Below, piece by piece: positions 9,901-17,084 of a stretch of DNA of 44,676 bases; the first letter of the stretch is position 1, and every line of letters starts with the position of its first letter. The DNA is from Bacteroidales bacterium UBA1735 (GTDB lineage: Bacteria > Bacteroidota > Bacteroidia > Bacteroidales > Paludibacteraceae). The stretch spans positions 1 through 44,676 of the forward strand of contig DCID01000036.1 in assembly GCA_002315745.1 (NCBI GenBank), given 5' to 3'. The notes below the pieces were generated by a model, which saw only the letters and a list, made by a program, of their open reading frames with translations, was not told the DNA's origin and did not search any database. The translations under genes were made by a program, and so were the position numbers.

Positions 9901-10602
9901 TTACTCCTTTCTTGGGTCAATGGATTTAACGGCACCCTGTTCTTTGGTGGTACGACCATACGTACCCGTGACGCTCTTGAGGGCTTCATTAGCGTCCATA
10001 CCTTTCTTGATTGCATCCATGAACTTGCCCATATGAACATATTCATAGCCGCAGATCTCGTTATCCTCATCGAGGAACTCCTTAGTAATATAACCCTCGG
10101 TGAGTTGGAGGTAACGAGGACCTTTCTCCTTCGTGGAGAAGAGCGTACCTACTTGGGAAACAAGTCCCTTACCGAGGTCTTCCAAACCAGCACCGATCAT
10201 CAAACCACCTTCGGAGAAAGCGGATTGGGTACGACCGTAAACGATTTGGAGGAACAGTTCACGCATAGCGGTGTTGATAGCATCGCACACGAGGTCGGTG
10301 TTCAGCGCCTCGAGCAGGGTCTTGCCAGGCAGAATCTCCGATGCCATAGCAGCAGAGTGGGTCATACCTGAGCAACCAATAGTCTCAACGAGGGCTTCCT
10401 CGATGATACCGTTCTTTACATTCAAGGTCAGTTTGCATGCACCCTGTTGAGGAGCACACCAACCAATACCATGAGTCAAACCAGAGATGTCAGAGATCTC
10501 TTTGGCTTTTACCCATTTACCCTCTTCGGGAATGGGAGCGGGTCCATGATGAGGACCTTTAGCTACAGGACACATTGCCTGTACTTCTTTACTGTAAACC
10601 AT
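9901..10602 (-). CDS. NifU/IscU-like iron-sulfur cluster assembly scaffold protein
   Basis: The 233-residue cytosolic protein resembles the NifU N-terminal (IscU) fold. Cysteines that could hold a cluster are seen in GWCAPQQGAC (about residues 47-54), in IGCSGMTHSA (about 79) and in LVCDAIN. It is longer than classical IscU (about 130 residues); the extra C-terminal part (from about residue 150) contains an ICGYEYVHMGKF segment and is typical of the Bacteroidales form found next to GGGtGRT genes. Scaffold proteins build [2Fe-2S] or [4Fe-4S] clusters and pass them to apoproteins. The ATG follows a 7-bp tandem repeat (10621-10655) that fills the gap to the upstream glycogen synthase gene, so no clear Shine-Dalgarno site is present. 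Confidence 0.8.
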   Translation of the reverse strand: MVYSKEVQAMCPVAKGPHHGPAPIPEEGKWVKAKEISDISGLTHGIGWCAPQQGACKLTLNVKNGIIEEALVETIGCSGMTHSAAMASEILPGKTLLEALNTDLVCDAINTAMRELFLQIVYGRTQSAFSEGGLMIGAGLEDLGKGLVSQVGTLFSTKEKGPRYLQLTEGYITKEFLDEDNEICGYEYVHMGKFMDAIKKGMDANEALKSVTGTYGRTTKEQGAVKSIDPRKE

Positions 10603-10620
10603 AGTTGTGATTTTTTGATT

Positions 10621-10655
10621 TGTTATTTGTTATTTGTTATTTGTTATTTGTTATT
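10621..10655. repeat. Five tandem copies of a 7-bp unit (TGTTATT) at the gene junction
   Basis: Five perfect 7-bp units run from 10621 to 10655, with a partial unit before them. Read on the minus strand they supply the last codons (Ile-Thr-Asn-Asn-Lys) and the TAA stop of the glycogen synthase, and then most of the 34-nt gap before the NifU-like gene. A change in copy number would alter the C-terminus and the spacing. Confidence 0.85.
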
Positions 10656-12217
10656 TTCCTTATTGCAATGTCGTATGCCTCGCGGTAGAACTGGAAGAAG
10701 TGACTCCACTCGGCTTTGGCAGCGAGAGCGGCGGCAGACTTGCGAGCCAGGGTGATAGCCGCCTTGGGCAGAGCGAGGTAACGGAAGATATCCTCGGCAA
10801 TGTGGTCAGCCGCTTCGTCGTAGTTACTATCCGTACGATGGATGACATCCACACCATCCTCTAAACGACATATACCCTGTGCCTGTGCCCATGCACCAAA
10901 ACCTGCTAGATTGGTGGTGATAGTCGGCACATGGAAGGCAATACTCTCCAACGGCGTATAACCCCATGGCTCGTAATAGGACGGGAAGACCGTGAGGTCG
11001 AGGCCAATGAGCAAGTCGTAGTAGGTAGCAGACCCTTCCTGATGGTTTCCCTCAAAGGGCAACCGTTGAGTGGGGTGGCCATCTAAGGTGACTGTTCCAT
11101 CTAAGTAGTAGGGGATGGAGATGATGGTCACACGACCGATGCGACGGATAGGTTGATCGAGATAGGGCACCATCGTGAAGGCGATGACGTCTCCTTGGAA
11201 TGGTGAGTGGTTGGTAGTTAGTCTATTGCCCAACCGCTCCATGGATGACATGAAGAGGTCAATACCCTTGTTCTTCCATTCGAGGCGACCTGCGATGCCG
11301 ATAAGAACAGTAGACCCTTCCTGAAGGTTTCCCTCAAAGGGCAACCGTTCTTGAGTGACTTGTTTTGCGAAAGATATGAGGGCTTGGCGGGCTGCATTGC
11401 GCTTGGCAGTAAAAGTCTTACCTACGGGCACGAAACCGGGCTCAAAACCATTGGGAGTGACGATATCGACAGGCTTGTCGAGCAGTTGTGCACACTCGCG
11501 AGCAGTGATGTCGCTGACAGTCGTGAAACAATGAGCATGGTGCGCCGCCATCTTCTCGGCAGAGTGCTTGGAAACCATATTGAGTTCGGCAGCCATCTGG
11601 TCACCATGATAACCGGCGAAATAGTCGTAGAGCGGTTTGCCGTTACCCGCTATCGATCGACCGATGCCGGTGGCATGGGTGGTGAAGAGGGTCGCTATGT
11701 TGGGACAATGGTCACGGAGATAGAAGATAGAGAAAGCCGTTTGCCACTCATTGGCATGGCAGCAGAAAACCCCTTTCTCACCCTTATTGAGCCATTTATA
11801 CAAAGACTCCATGGCTTGACCGGCAGCATAGCCGAAGAGACAAGACTCGTCGTAGTCGCCATAGGCAGCATGGGACTGCACACCAAAGTTGTTCCACGCC
11901 CACGCATAGATAGCATCTTTCTCTGACCACAAGTGGTCAAAAGTGAGTAAGACAGCAATAGGTTGACCCGGTATATCCCAACGACCAATGCGGGTATGCG
12001 GATGTTTCCAACCTTTGAGCAAGGTCTTATCCTCACGGAAATAGATATCGCTATGGGCACCAAAGTCGACACCAAAGAAGATGACGTGATCGGGATGCTC
12101 CTTTTGCATAGAGGCTGCACGGGTAGAGAGAACGGCATAGATGCCGCCCACTTTGTTGCAGACCTCCCAAGAGGTCTCAAAAATGTAGGTGGGAGTATGG
12201 AGTATGGACTTATTCAT
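10637..12217 (-). CDS. GT3-type glycogen synthase carrying two in-frame palindromic repeat insertions
   Basis: The N-terminal ETSWEVCNKVGGIYAVLS and the C-terminal FPSYYEPWGYTPLES (E-x7-E type motif) identify the GYS/GT3 branch of glycogen synthases used by Bacteroidota. The enzyme elongates alpha-1,4-glucan from nucleotide sugar in the cytosol. I start at the ATG at 12217, which overlaps the stop of the C69 peptidase gene by 8 nt; an ATG at 12235 would add six residues. The peptide RLPFEGN(H/L)QEGS occurs twice, each encoded by a 38-bp element (11030-11067 and 11311-11348), in loops where I recall the family to be variable. A 7-bp tandem repeat forms the last five residues. The catalytic motifs are intact, so the enzyme is probably active. 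Confidence 0.88.
   Translation of the reverse strand: MNKSILHTPTYIFETSWEVCNKVGGIYAVLSTRAASMQKEHPDHVIFFGVDFGAHSDIYFREDKTLLKGWKHPHTRIGRWDIPGQPIAVLLTFDHLWSEKDAIYAWAWNNFGVQSHAAYGDYDESCLFGYAAGQAMESLYKWLNKGEKGVFCCHANEWQTAFSIFYLRDHCPNIATLFTTHATGIGRSIAGNGKPLYDYFAGYHGDQMAAELNMVSKHSAEKMAAHHAHCFTTVSDITARECAQLLDKPVDIVTPNGFEPGFVPVGKTFTAKRNAARQALISFAKQVTQERLPFEGNLQEGSTVLIGIAGRLEWKNKGIDLFMSSMERLGNRLTTNHSPFQGDVIAFTMVPYLDQPIRRIGRVTIISIPYYLDGTVTLDGHPTQRLPFEGNHQEGSATYYDLLIGLDLTVFPSYYEPWGYTPLESIAFHVPTITTNLAGFGAWAQAQGICRLEDGVDVIHRTDSNYDEAADHIAEDIFRYLALPKAAITLARKSAAALAAKAEWSHFFQFYREAYDIAIRKITNNK
11030..11067 (-). repeat. In-frame palindromic repeat, copy 1
   Basis: This 38-bp element is 37/38 identical to the copy at 11311-11348 (the difference is T11043 against A11324). 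It holds an inverted repeat: GGTT (11044-11047) with AACC (11061-11064), and CCCT (11049-11052) with AGGG (11056-11059) around CAA. On the coding strand it reads RLPFEGNHQEGS without a stop. Confidence 0.8.
11311..11348 (-). repeat. In-frame palindromic repeat, copy 2
   Basis: This is the second copy of the 38-bp element, in the same orientation and the same reading frame (RLPFEGNLQEGS). The GGTT/AACC and CCCT/AGGG stem is identical to copy 1. In this copy a further perfect hairpin, CCTTC-CT-GAAGG (11315-11326), stands beside it. After the element both copies share GAGTG, with a 3-nt insertion in this one, which keeps the frame. Confidence 0.8.
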
Positions 12218-13886
12218 GCACAATATCAGGGACAATTAAACGAAGGTATTCATCGGGGAAGGCAGGACGATTGGGGTACGCAGGCATGCCGTGAGGCGTG
12301 CGCTCGAACTGACCATTGACCACTTTCTTCTCCTGACCATCGAGGTACTTGACGAGCAAGTAGATGGCTAACTCTTGCCAATCCTTGGTGACACGTTCTG
12401 CCTGGGCGCAGGAGTAGTTCGTAAGGAACTTCACGCGTTGATCAGCGGACATCTTAGCGACAGTCTCGTCAATGGCTTTCATTTGACCATTAAACTTCTC
12501 CTCCCACATCCGCTGATGAGTGGTTATCTCGGGACGCATGGCAGAAGCCTTGGTATATGCCCAGTTAGCAACTACATTGAACACCCACCAAGCGGACGTC
12601 CAAGAGAAAGTGAGCATATCGCCATTGCCTTCGCGGAAACATTCGGGTACGCGGGTGATGGTGCTATACATGGGCACATAGACGCTCGTAGCAGCATCGT
12701 CCACACCGAACCAGAATATTCCTCCTGCATAAGCCGTCTCGGCACTACGCATCTGCGATACAAACGACCAACCGGTCTGTTGGGTCGCTATCGGACGCTC
12801 GTACCAGTATTGGACGGAGTCCAACTTGAATCCGAGTGAACCATAGCGCAGTTTGCTATGCCATGGACCAGCATCTACACCTTGGGTAATATCAAGAGGC
12901 GTGCCCTCATATTGGTCACGCATGCAGTCTTTGATCTCCTGCACAGACACTTTATGATTAGGTTGGATCCACAAGGGCGTACGGGTACCGCAGTCCTGAC
13001 CTTTGGTCTGTATAAACGTCTTACCCGATGCGAAGTCGAAGTACTGATCCATATCATCGGAGAAATGGCGGAAGAATGACCAAACGCGGGCTTCGCATAC
13101 ATACAGACCCGTCAGGTCGTAGGGTGCAAAGATGGCTTGGTAATTGAAGTCCACATCCTTGCCGTTGAAGAGTTGGTTCTCGCGGGCGAAAGCTATCATC
13201 TTAGCATCCCACATCCAGTTACCATCCTTCGAGGTAGTGATAAGACCCTTGGTCTTAGCGCCTTTGACGGGTAGGGTAGTGACACGCGCCTGATTAGCAT
13301 GGGCACAAATGCAACTATCGGGTACACGAACAGCGACCCAGTTCGCACCTTTCTGACCCTTACCCTTGCCAATCATCTCCATGATCCATATTTCGTTGGG
13401 ATCACCAATAGAGAAAGTCTCACCTTCGGAGGCATAACCATATTCGTTCACGAGGGAGACCATGCATTGGATGGCTTCGCGGGCGGTCTTGCAGCGCTCC
13501 AGGGAGATATAAATGAGACTGCCATAGTCGATACCCACAGTGTCCCACATGGCGTCGATACCGCCCCATGTAGTCTCACCAATAGTGAGTTGGTGCTCAT
13601 TGGTATTACCGACCACATTATAGGTATGTGCCACCTCGGGTATTTGTCCCAGGTTGCGACCGCTATCCCAGTCCTTAACGATACGCATGTCGCCCGGCTG
13701 ATGATCGGCAGCGGGGACATAGTGCAGGAATCCATATAGGGTGTAACTATCAGCCGCGTAAGAGATGATAGTCGAACCATCTACCGAGGCGTTCTTACCG
13801 ACTAAGAAATTGGTACATGCCTGTATAGGCGAAAGGCTATAGGCAATAGGTGCTAAAGCCAAAAGGAGAGTGAATATTCGTTTCAT
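12210..13886 (-). CDS. C69 family (PepD-type) dipeptidase, secreted
   Basis: I choose the ATG at 13886, giving MKRIFTLLLALAP and a typical signal peptide; an upstream in-frame ATG at 13916 lies in the promoter region. Signal cleavage after SPIQA exposes Cys24, the N-terminal nucleophile of this Ntn-hydrolase family, followed by TNFLVGKNASVDGSTII as expected. The family hydrolyses dipeptides, and Bacteroidales encode several periplasmic or surface members. The mature part (about 535 residues) contains WGGIDAMWDTVGIDYGSL and later Trp/Tyr-rich segments typical of the family. The gene has its own promoter (13914-13945), and its 3' end overlaps the glycogen synthase start by 8 nt. The grouping with storage-sugar metabolism gives no clear functional link. 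Confidence 0.88.
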   Translation of the reverse strand: MKRIFTLLLALAPIAYSLSPIQACTNFLVGKNASVDGSTIISYAADSYTLYGFLHYVPAADHQPGDMRIVKDWDSGRNLGQIPEVAHTYNVVGNTNEHQLTIGETTWGGIDAMWDTVGIDYGSLIYISLERCKTAREAIQCMVSLVNEYGYASEGETFSIGDPNEIWIMEMIGKGKGQKGANWVAVRVPDSCICAHANQARVTTLPVKGAKTKGLITTSKDGNWMWDAKMIAFARENQLFNGKDVDFNYQAIFAPYDLTGLYVCEARVWSFFRHFSDDMDQYFDFASGKTFIQTKGQDCGTRTPLWIQPNHKVSVQEIKDCMRDQYEGTPLDITQGVDAGPWHSKLRYGSLGFKLDSVQYWYERPIATQQTGWSFVSQMRSAETAYAGGIFWFGVDDAATSVYVPMYSTITRVPECFREGNGDMLTFSWTSAWWVFNVVANWAYTKASAMRPEITTHQRMWEEKFNGQMKAIDETVAKMSADQRVKFLTNYSCAQAERVTKDWQELAIYLLVKYLDGQEKKVVNGQFERTPHGMPAYPNRPAFPDEYLRLIVPDIVHE

Positions 13887-13913
13887 AATGAGCGATTGTT
13901 TCGTATTGGGGTG

Positions 13914-13945
13914 CAAAGGTACGTTTTTTTTTGCATATATGCAAA
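13914..13945 (-). promoter_or_regulatory. Bacteroidota promoter of the C69 peptidase operon
   Basis: On the minus strand TTTG (13942-13945) and TACCTTTG (13914-13921) are 20 nt apart. The -7 box ends 27 nt before the ATG at 13886. This should drive the peptidase, glycogen synthase, NifU-like and GGGtGRT genes down to the terminator at 8826-8866. Confidence 0.75.
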
Positions 13946-13952
13946 TAAAAAA

Positions 13953-15953
13953 TTATTTTTCTTTGATTATTCCGGTTTCGTAAGCGGTGCGGAGGCGGAT
14001 GAGGTCTTGGACTTGGAGTTGCAGTTCCTGCCCAAGATCGGTATCGCGTACGCGGAGACGATGGGTGCTGAAGTCCTGCAAGAGGGTGCGGGAGTGGATG
14101 TCACAACCCGATAGGATAGCCTGCTGACGGGACTCAAACTCCTCGTGCTCAACGAGTTGAATGCCATGACTATTATAGATGAGGGTATAACCGGCAATGC
14201 CTGTCTTCTCCTGATAGGGCTTAGAGAACCCGCCATCGATAACAAACCGTTTGCCATTGGCACGCATGGGCGTTTCGCCCTGAATAGTCTTGACGGGGAT
14301 ATGGCCATTGATGATACGCCCTGTGTCGGGATCGAGTCCGAACTCGGAGAGGATCATGCGGCAGGTGGCTTCGTCATTGGCTAAAGTATAGTACGCCCCT
14401 TTGGCTTCTTTCTCCAACTCTTTGTCCTTGACGAAATAGCGTTCGAAGGTGGTCATCTTATCCTTATTATATAAAGGTGAGCCTGCGCCACACCAGAGGT
14501 AGAGCATATAATCAAGCGCATCGTCTTTCTTCTTGCCGCTTCCATAGTAGGCTAGTCGTACCACTTCGTCGATACGTTCCATCAAGGCGCGGCCGCTAAC
14601 CACTTTGCCACAGACATTGAGGGACGTGAATGTGCCATCCTCGTTGAGAGGAATAGCCGCGTGGTAGAGTAGGAAGCCGTTGCGCACCAAGAAGAGCGAA
14701 CCATGCTGATAGAGCAGCCGCAGATGTTTTTGCAGTTTCTCGGACTTGCGGAACGAGCGACTCAGTTGCGTCATCAGTTCTGCTTCCTCCTGCGAGAGGT
14801 CGTAAGGATGGGCAGGGTCGATGGTGGGCAGGTTCGTATCTAAGAGAGGGTAGGTCTTGCCGTGGATGGTAATCGTCCCTTTGGCATAGTCAATCTTATC
14901 GAGCAGCAGCCGGTCGGACATGTTCCACTCGGGATGGCGGAGAATAGTCTGCCCTTCGAGTTTGAACTGTAGGATAGACGCAGCCTTATGCATCTTAGCC
15001 ATGAGTTGGGCAGAGCGGGTGAGACGTGGGTTGTTCTCAAAGTCTTTGGTCTGCCATATCGTACACGGGTCATTGCCGTAGGTCTCCATGGCGAAGTTAG
15101 CGAGAGGTAGGAGGTTGATGCCATACCCTTCCTCAAGGGTCTCTATGTTCGCGTAGCGTGTGCTCACGCGCAAGACGGTGGCAATAAGGGCTTGGTTACC
15201 GGCTGCGGCTCCCATCCATTCGATATCGTGATTACCCCACTGGACATCGTAGTCGTGAACGGTAGAGAGCACTTCCATGATCTTGTCAGCACCGGGTCCG
15301 CGATCGTAGATGTCTCCGACGACATGGAGCGTGTCGATAGCGAGACCGTGGATGAGGTACGATATCTGAATGAGTAAATCATCGGCGCTACCCGTCTCGA
15401 TGATACCGTCTATGATAGCGCGGAAATAGTCGGAACGGTCATGCTCAATGGAACTCTCGTGGAGTAACTCTTCGATGACATAGGCAAAGTTATTGGGCAA
15501 CAGTTTGCGCACCTTCGAACGCGAGTACTTCACCGTGACAGCGCGGGCTACGTCGGTGACTTGGTGGAGTCTTCTATGATACCATGTGTTTAGGTTAGAG
15601 GACGCTTCGCTACAGTTTAGAGGTGAGAGGTTGGGGAGTTCGTCGGAGAGAGGGATGATGCCGTTCTTGACGAGGTCGATGCGCTCATCGGGGTAGTAGA
15701 TGAGGGCACAGAGGGCACGTTTCTCCTGCTCGGTGATAGTGTCGCCATAGAGATCGTCCACCTTGCGACGAAGGACACCGGAGGCGTTCTTGATCATGTG
15801 GATGAAGGCACTACTGGCACCATGGAGGTCGCTGACGAAATGCTCCGTACCTTTGGGTAGGCTCATGATGGCTTTGAGGTTGATGATCTCCGTGATAACC
15901 GCATTGCGGTTGGGAAACTTCTCACTCAGTAAGGTTAAATATCGGTCTGCCAT
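13953..15953 (-). CDS. fbp: Class III fructose-1,6-bisphosphatase
   Basis: The 666-residue product has the full metallophosphoesterase set of the class III FBPase family: SDLHG (Asp42, His44), GDIYDRG (213-219) and GNHD (240-243), which bind the metal pair. It hydrolyses fructose-1,6-bisphosphate to fructose-6-phosphate in gluconeogenesis. The length and the N-terminal YLTLLSEKFPNRNAVITEI fit the family. It starts 42 nt downstream of rlmN on the same strand, in a gap of degenerate repeats, with no promoter of the TAnnTTTG type seen, so it is probably read from the nqr promoter. It ends just upstream of the C69 peptidase promoter. Confidence 0.93.
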   Translation of the reverse strand: MADRYLTLLSEKFPNRNAVITEIINLKAIMSLPKGTEHFVSDLHGASSAFIHMIKNASGVLRRKVDDLYGDTITEQEKRALCALIYYPDERIDLVKNGIIPLSDELPNLSPLNCSEASSNLNTWYHRRLHQVTDVARAVTVKYSRSKVRKLLPNNFAYVIEELLHESSIEHDRSDYFRAIIDGIIETGSADDLLIQISYLIHGLAIDTLHVVGDIYDRGPGADKIMEVLSTVHDYDVQWGNHDIEWMGAAAGNQALIATVLRVSTRYANIETLEEGYGINLLPLANFAMETYGNDPCTIWQTKDFENNPRLTRSAQLMAKMHKAASILQFKLEGQTILRHPEWNMSDRLLLDKIDYAKGTITIHGKTYPLLDTNLPTIDPAHPYDLSQEEAELMTQLSRSFRKSEKLQKHLRLLYQHGSLFLVRNGFLLYHAAIPLNEDGTFTSLNVCGKVVSGRALMERIDEVVRLAYYGSGKKKDDALDYMLYLWCGAGSPLYNKDKMTTFERYFVKDKELEKEAKGAYYTLANDEATCRMILSEFGLDPDTGRIINGHIPVKTIQGETPMRANGKRFVIDGGFSKPYQEKTGIAGYTLIYNSHGIQLVEHEEFESRQQAILSGCDIHSRTLLQDFSTHRLRVRDTDLGQELQLQVQDLIRLRTAYETGIIKEK

Positions 15954-15957
15954 GTTA

Positions 15958-16019
15958 TGTACTATTTAGTTATTTACCATGTACTCTTTATTGGATCATT
16001 TACCATTTATTGGGTCATT
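15958..16019. repeat. Degenerate direct repeats at the rlmN-fbp junction
   Basis: On the minus strand two near-copies, AATGACCCAATAAATGGTAA and AATGATCCAATAAA, follow each other, and then ATGGTAAATAAC and two GTACAT words. The repeats cover the last codons and stop of rlmN and the 42-nt gap to fbp. They resemble decayed tandem units. Confidence 0.45.
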
Positions 16020-17084
16020 TTCTTTGGCGACGAGCATACCACAGGCGGCGAGGATATCCTCGCCACGGGAACGGCGGATGGTGGCGGTGATACCATGTTC
16101 GGAGAGGTAATCGCGGAACCACTCCATACGATGTTCGTCGCTAGCAGGAAAATCATTATCCACTCCGGCATGGAAGCGGATGAGGTTAACGCGGCAATTG
16201 AGGCCACGGAGGAGACGTATCATTTCCTTCGCATGCCGCGGACTATCATTGACACCACCCCAGCAGATATACTCAAACGATACCCGTCGTTGGTGGCTAA
16301 AATCGTGTTGCTTAATAAGGGCCAGCACGTCCTCGAGACTGTACATCTTTTGGGCTGGCATGATATTCGCTCGCTCGGATGCAAAAGGATTATGCAGCGA
16401 GATAGCGAGATGGCAATCGCTTTCGGTAAGGAAGCGTTGCAGTCCGGGGATGATTCCGACGGACGAGACGGTGATACGCTTAGGACTCCAAGCGCAACCA
16501 TAGGGGGCAGTGAGGATAGATAGGGAACGGAGAACTTCGTCGATATTATCCATAGGTTCGCCCTCACCCATGTAAACCACGTTGGTGAGACCGCCTTCGG
16601 CTGAAGGAGTATGGAGTAAGGCATCTATTTCGAAGATCTGGTTGAGGATCTCGGAGGCAGGGAGTTGACCGTGAAAACCGAGCGTGCCGGTCATACAGAA
16701 GCGACAACCCATCTTACACCCCACTTGCGTACTGACACAGAGCGTTGCTCTGTCTTCCTCGGGTATATACACCGATTCAATATATCTTGTAACCCGCTCA
16801 CCGCTCACCGCTAATCGCTCACCGTTCACCTCAAACAGGTACTTTTTGGTGCCATCGACCGATTCGGCTACGCGAACAGGTGCATGGCGACCGACGCAAT
16901 AAGAACCCTTCAGAGCCTCGCGACCCTGAAGGGAGATGTTGGTCATTTGGTCAATGGTTGTGACGCGTTGCACGTACAACCATTGAGCCAACTGTTTACC
17001 CGCAAACTTAGGCAAACCGACTTGCAGTGCGATGGCTTGCAGTTCGTCTATATTTTTGCCGAGTAAGGGTTCCATATTATCCAA
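15996..17084 (-). CDS. rlmN: 23S rRNA (adenine-2503-C2)/tRNA methyltransferase RlmN
   Basis: This radical SAM enzyme of 362 residues methylates A2503 of 23S rRNA (and A37 of some tRNAs). The cluster-binding motif is C123-x3-C127-x2-C130 in VGCKMGCRFC, and the C-terminal Cys348 in LAACGML is the methyl-transfer cysteine. IPEEDRATLCVSTQ precedes the cluster motif as in the family. Just before it, about residues 88-100 (NGERLAVSGERVT) form an extra loop encoded by a 7-bp tandem repeat at 16795-16829. The start overlaps the nqrF stop by 8 nt; a second ATG three codons further would abolish the overlap. The last codons run into degenerate repeats before fbp. Confidence 0.93.
   Translation of the reverse strand: MDNMEPLLGKNIDELQAIALQVGLPKFAGKQLAQWLYVQRVTTIDQMTNISLQGREALKGSYCVGRHAPVRVAESVDGTKKYLFEVNGERLAVSGERVTRYIESVYIPEEDRATLCVSTQVGCKMGCRFCMTGTLGFHGQLPASEILNQIFEIDALLHTPSAEGGLTNVVYMGEGEPMDNIDEVLRSLSILTAPYGCAWSPKRITVSSVGIIPGLQRFLTESDCHLAISLHNPFASERANIMPAQKMYSLEDVLALIKQHDFSHQRRVSFEYICWGGVNDSPRHAKEMIRLLRGLNCRVNLIRFHAGVDNDFPASDEHRMEWFRDYLSEHGITATIRRSRGEDILAACGMLVAKENDPINGK
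16795..16829. repeat. Five 7-bp units (CGCTCAC) inside rlmN
   Basis: The units are CGCTCAC, CGCTCAC, CGCTAAT, CGCTCAC and CGTTCAC, end to end. On the coding strand they read as parts of NGERLAVSGERV, a loop between beta strands that other RlmN proteins lack or keep short (recalled from family members, not aligned). The frame stays open through all five units. Confidence 0.8.

Noticed and set aside
12218..12235. Upstream ATG (12235) as the glycogen synthase start
   Set aside because: It would increase the overlap with the peptidase gene to 26 nt and add residues not typical of the family; the ATG at 12217 gives an 8-nt overlap. It cannot be excluded fully.
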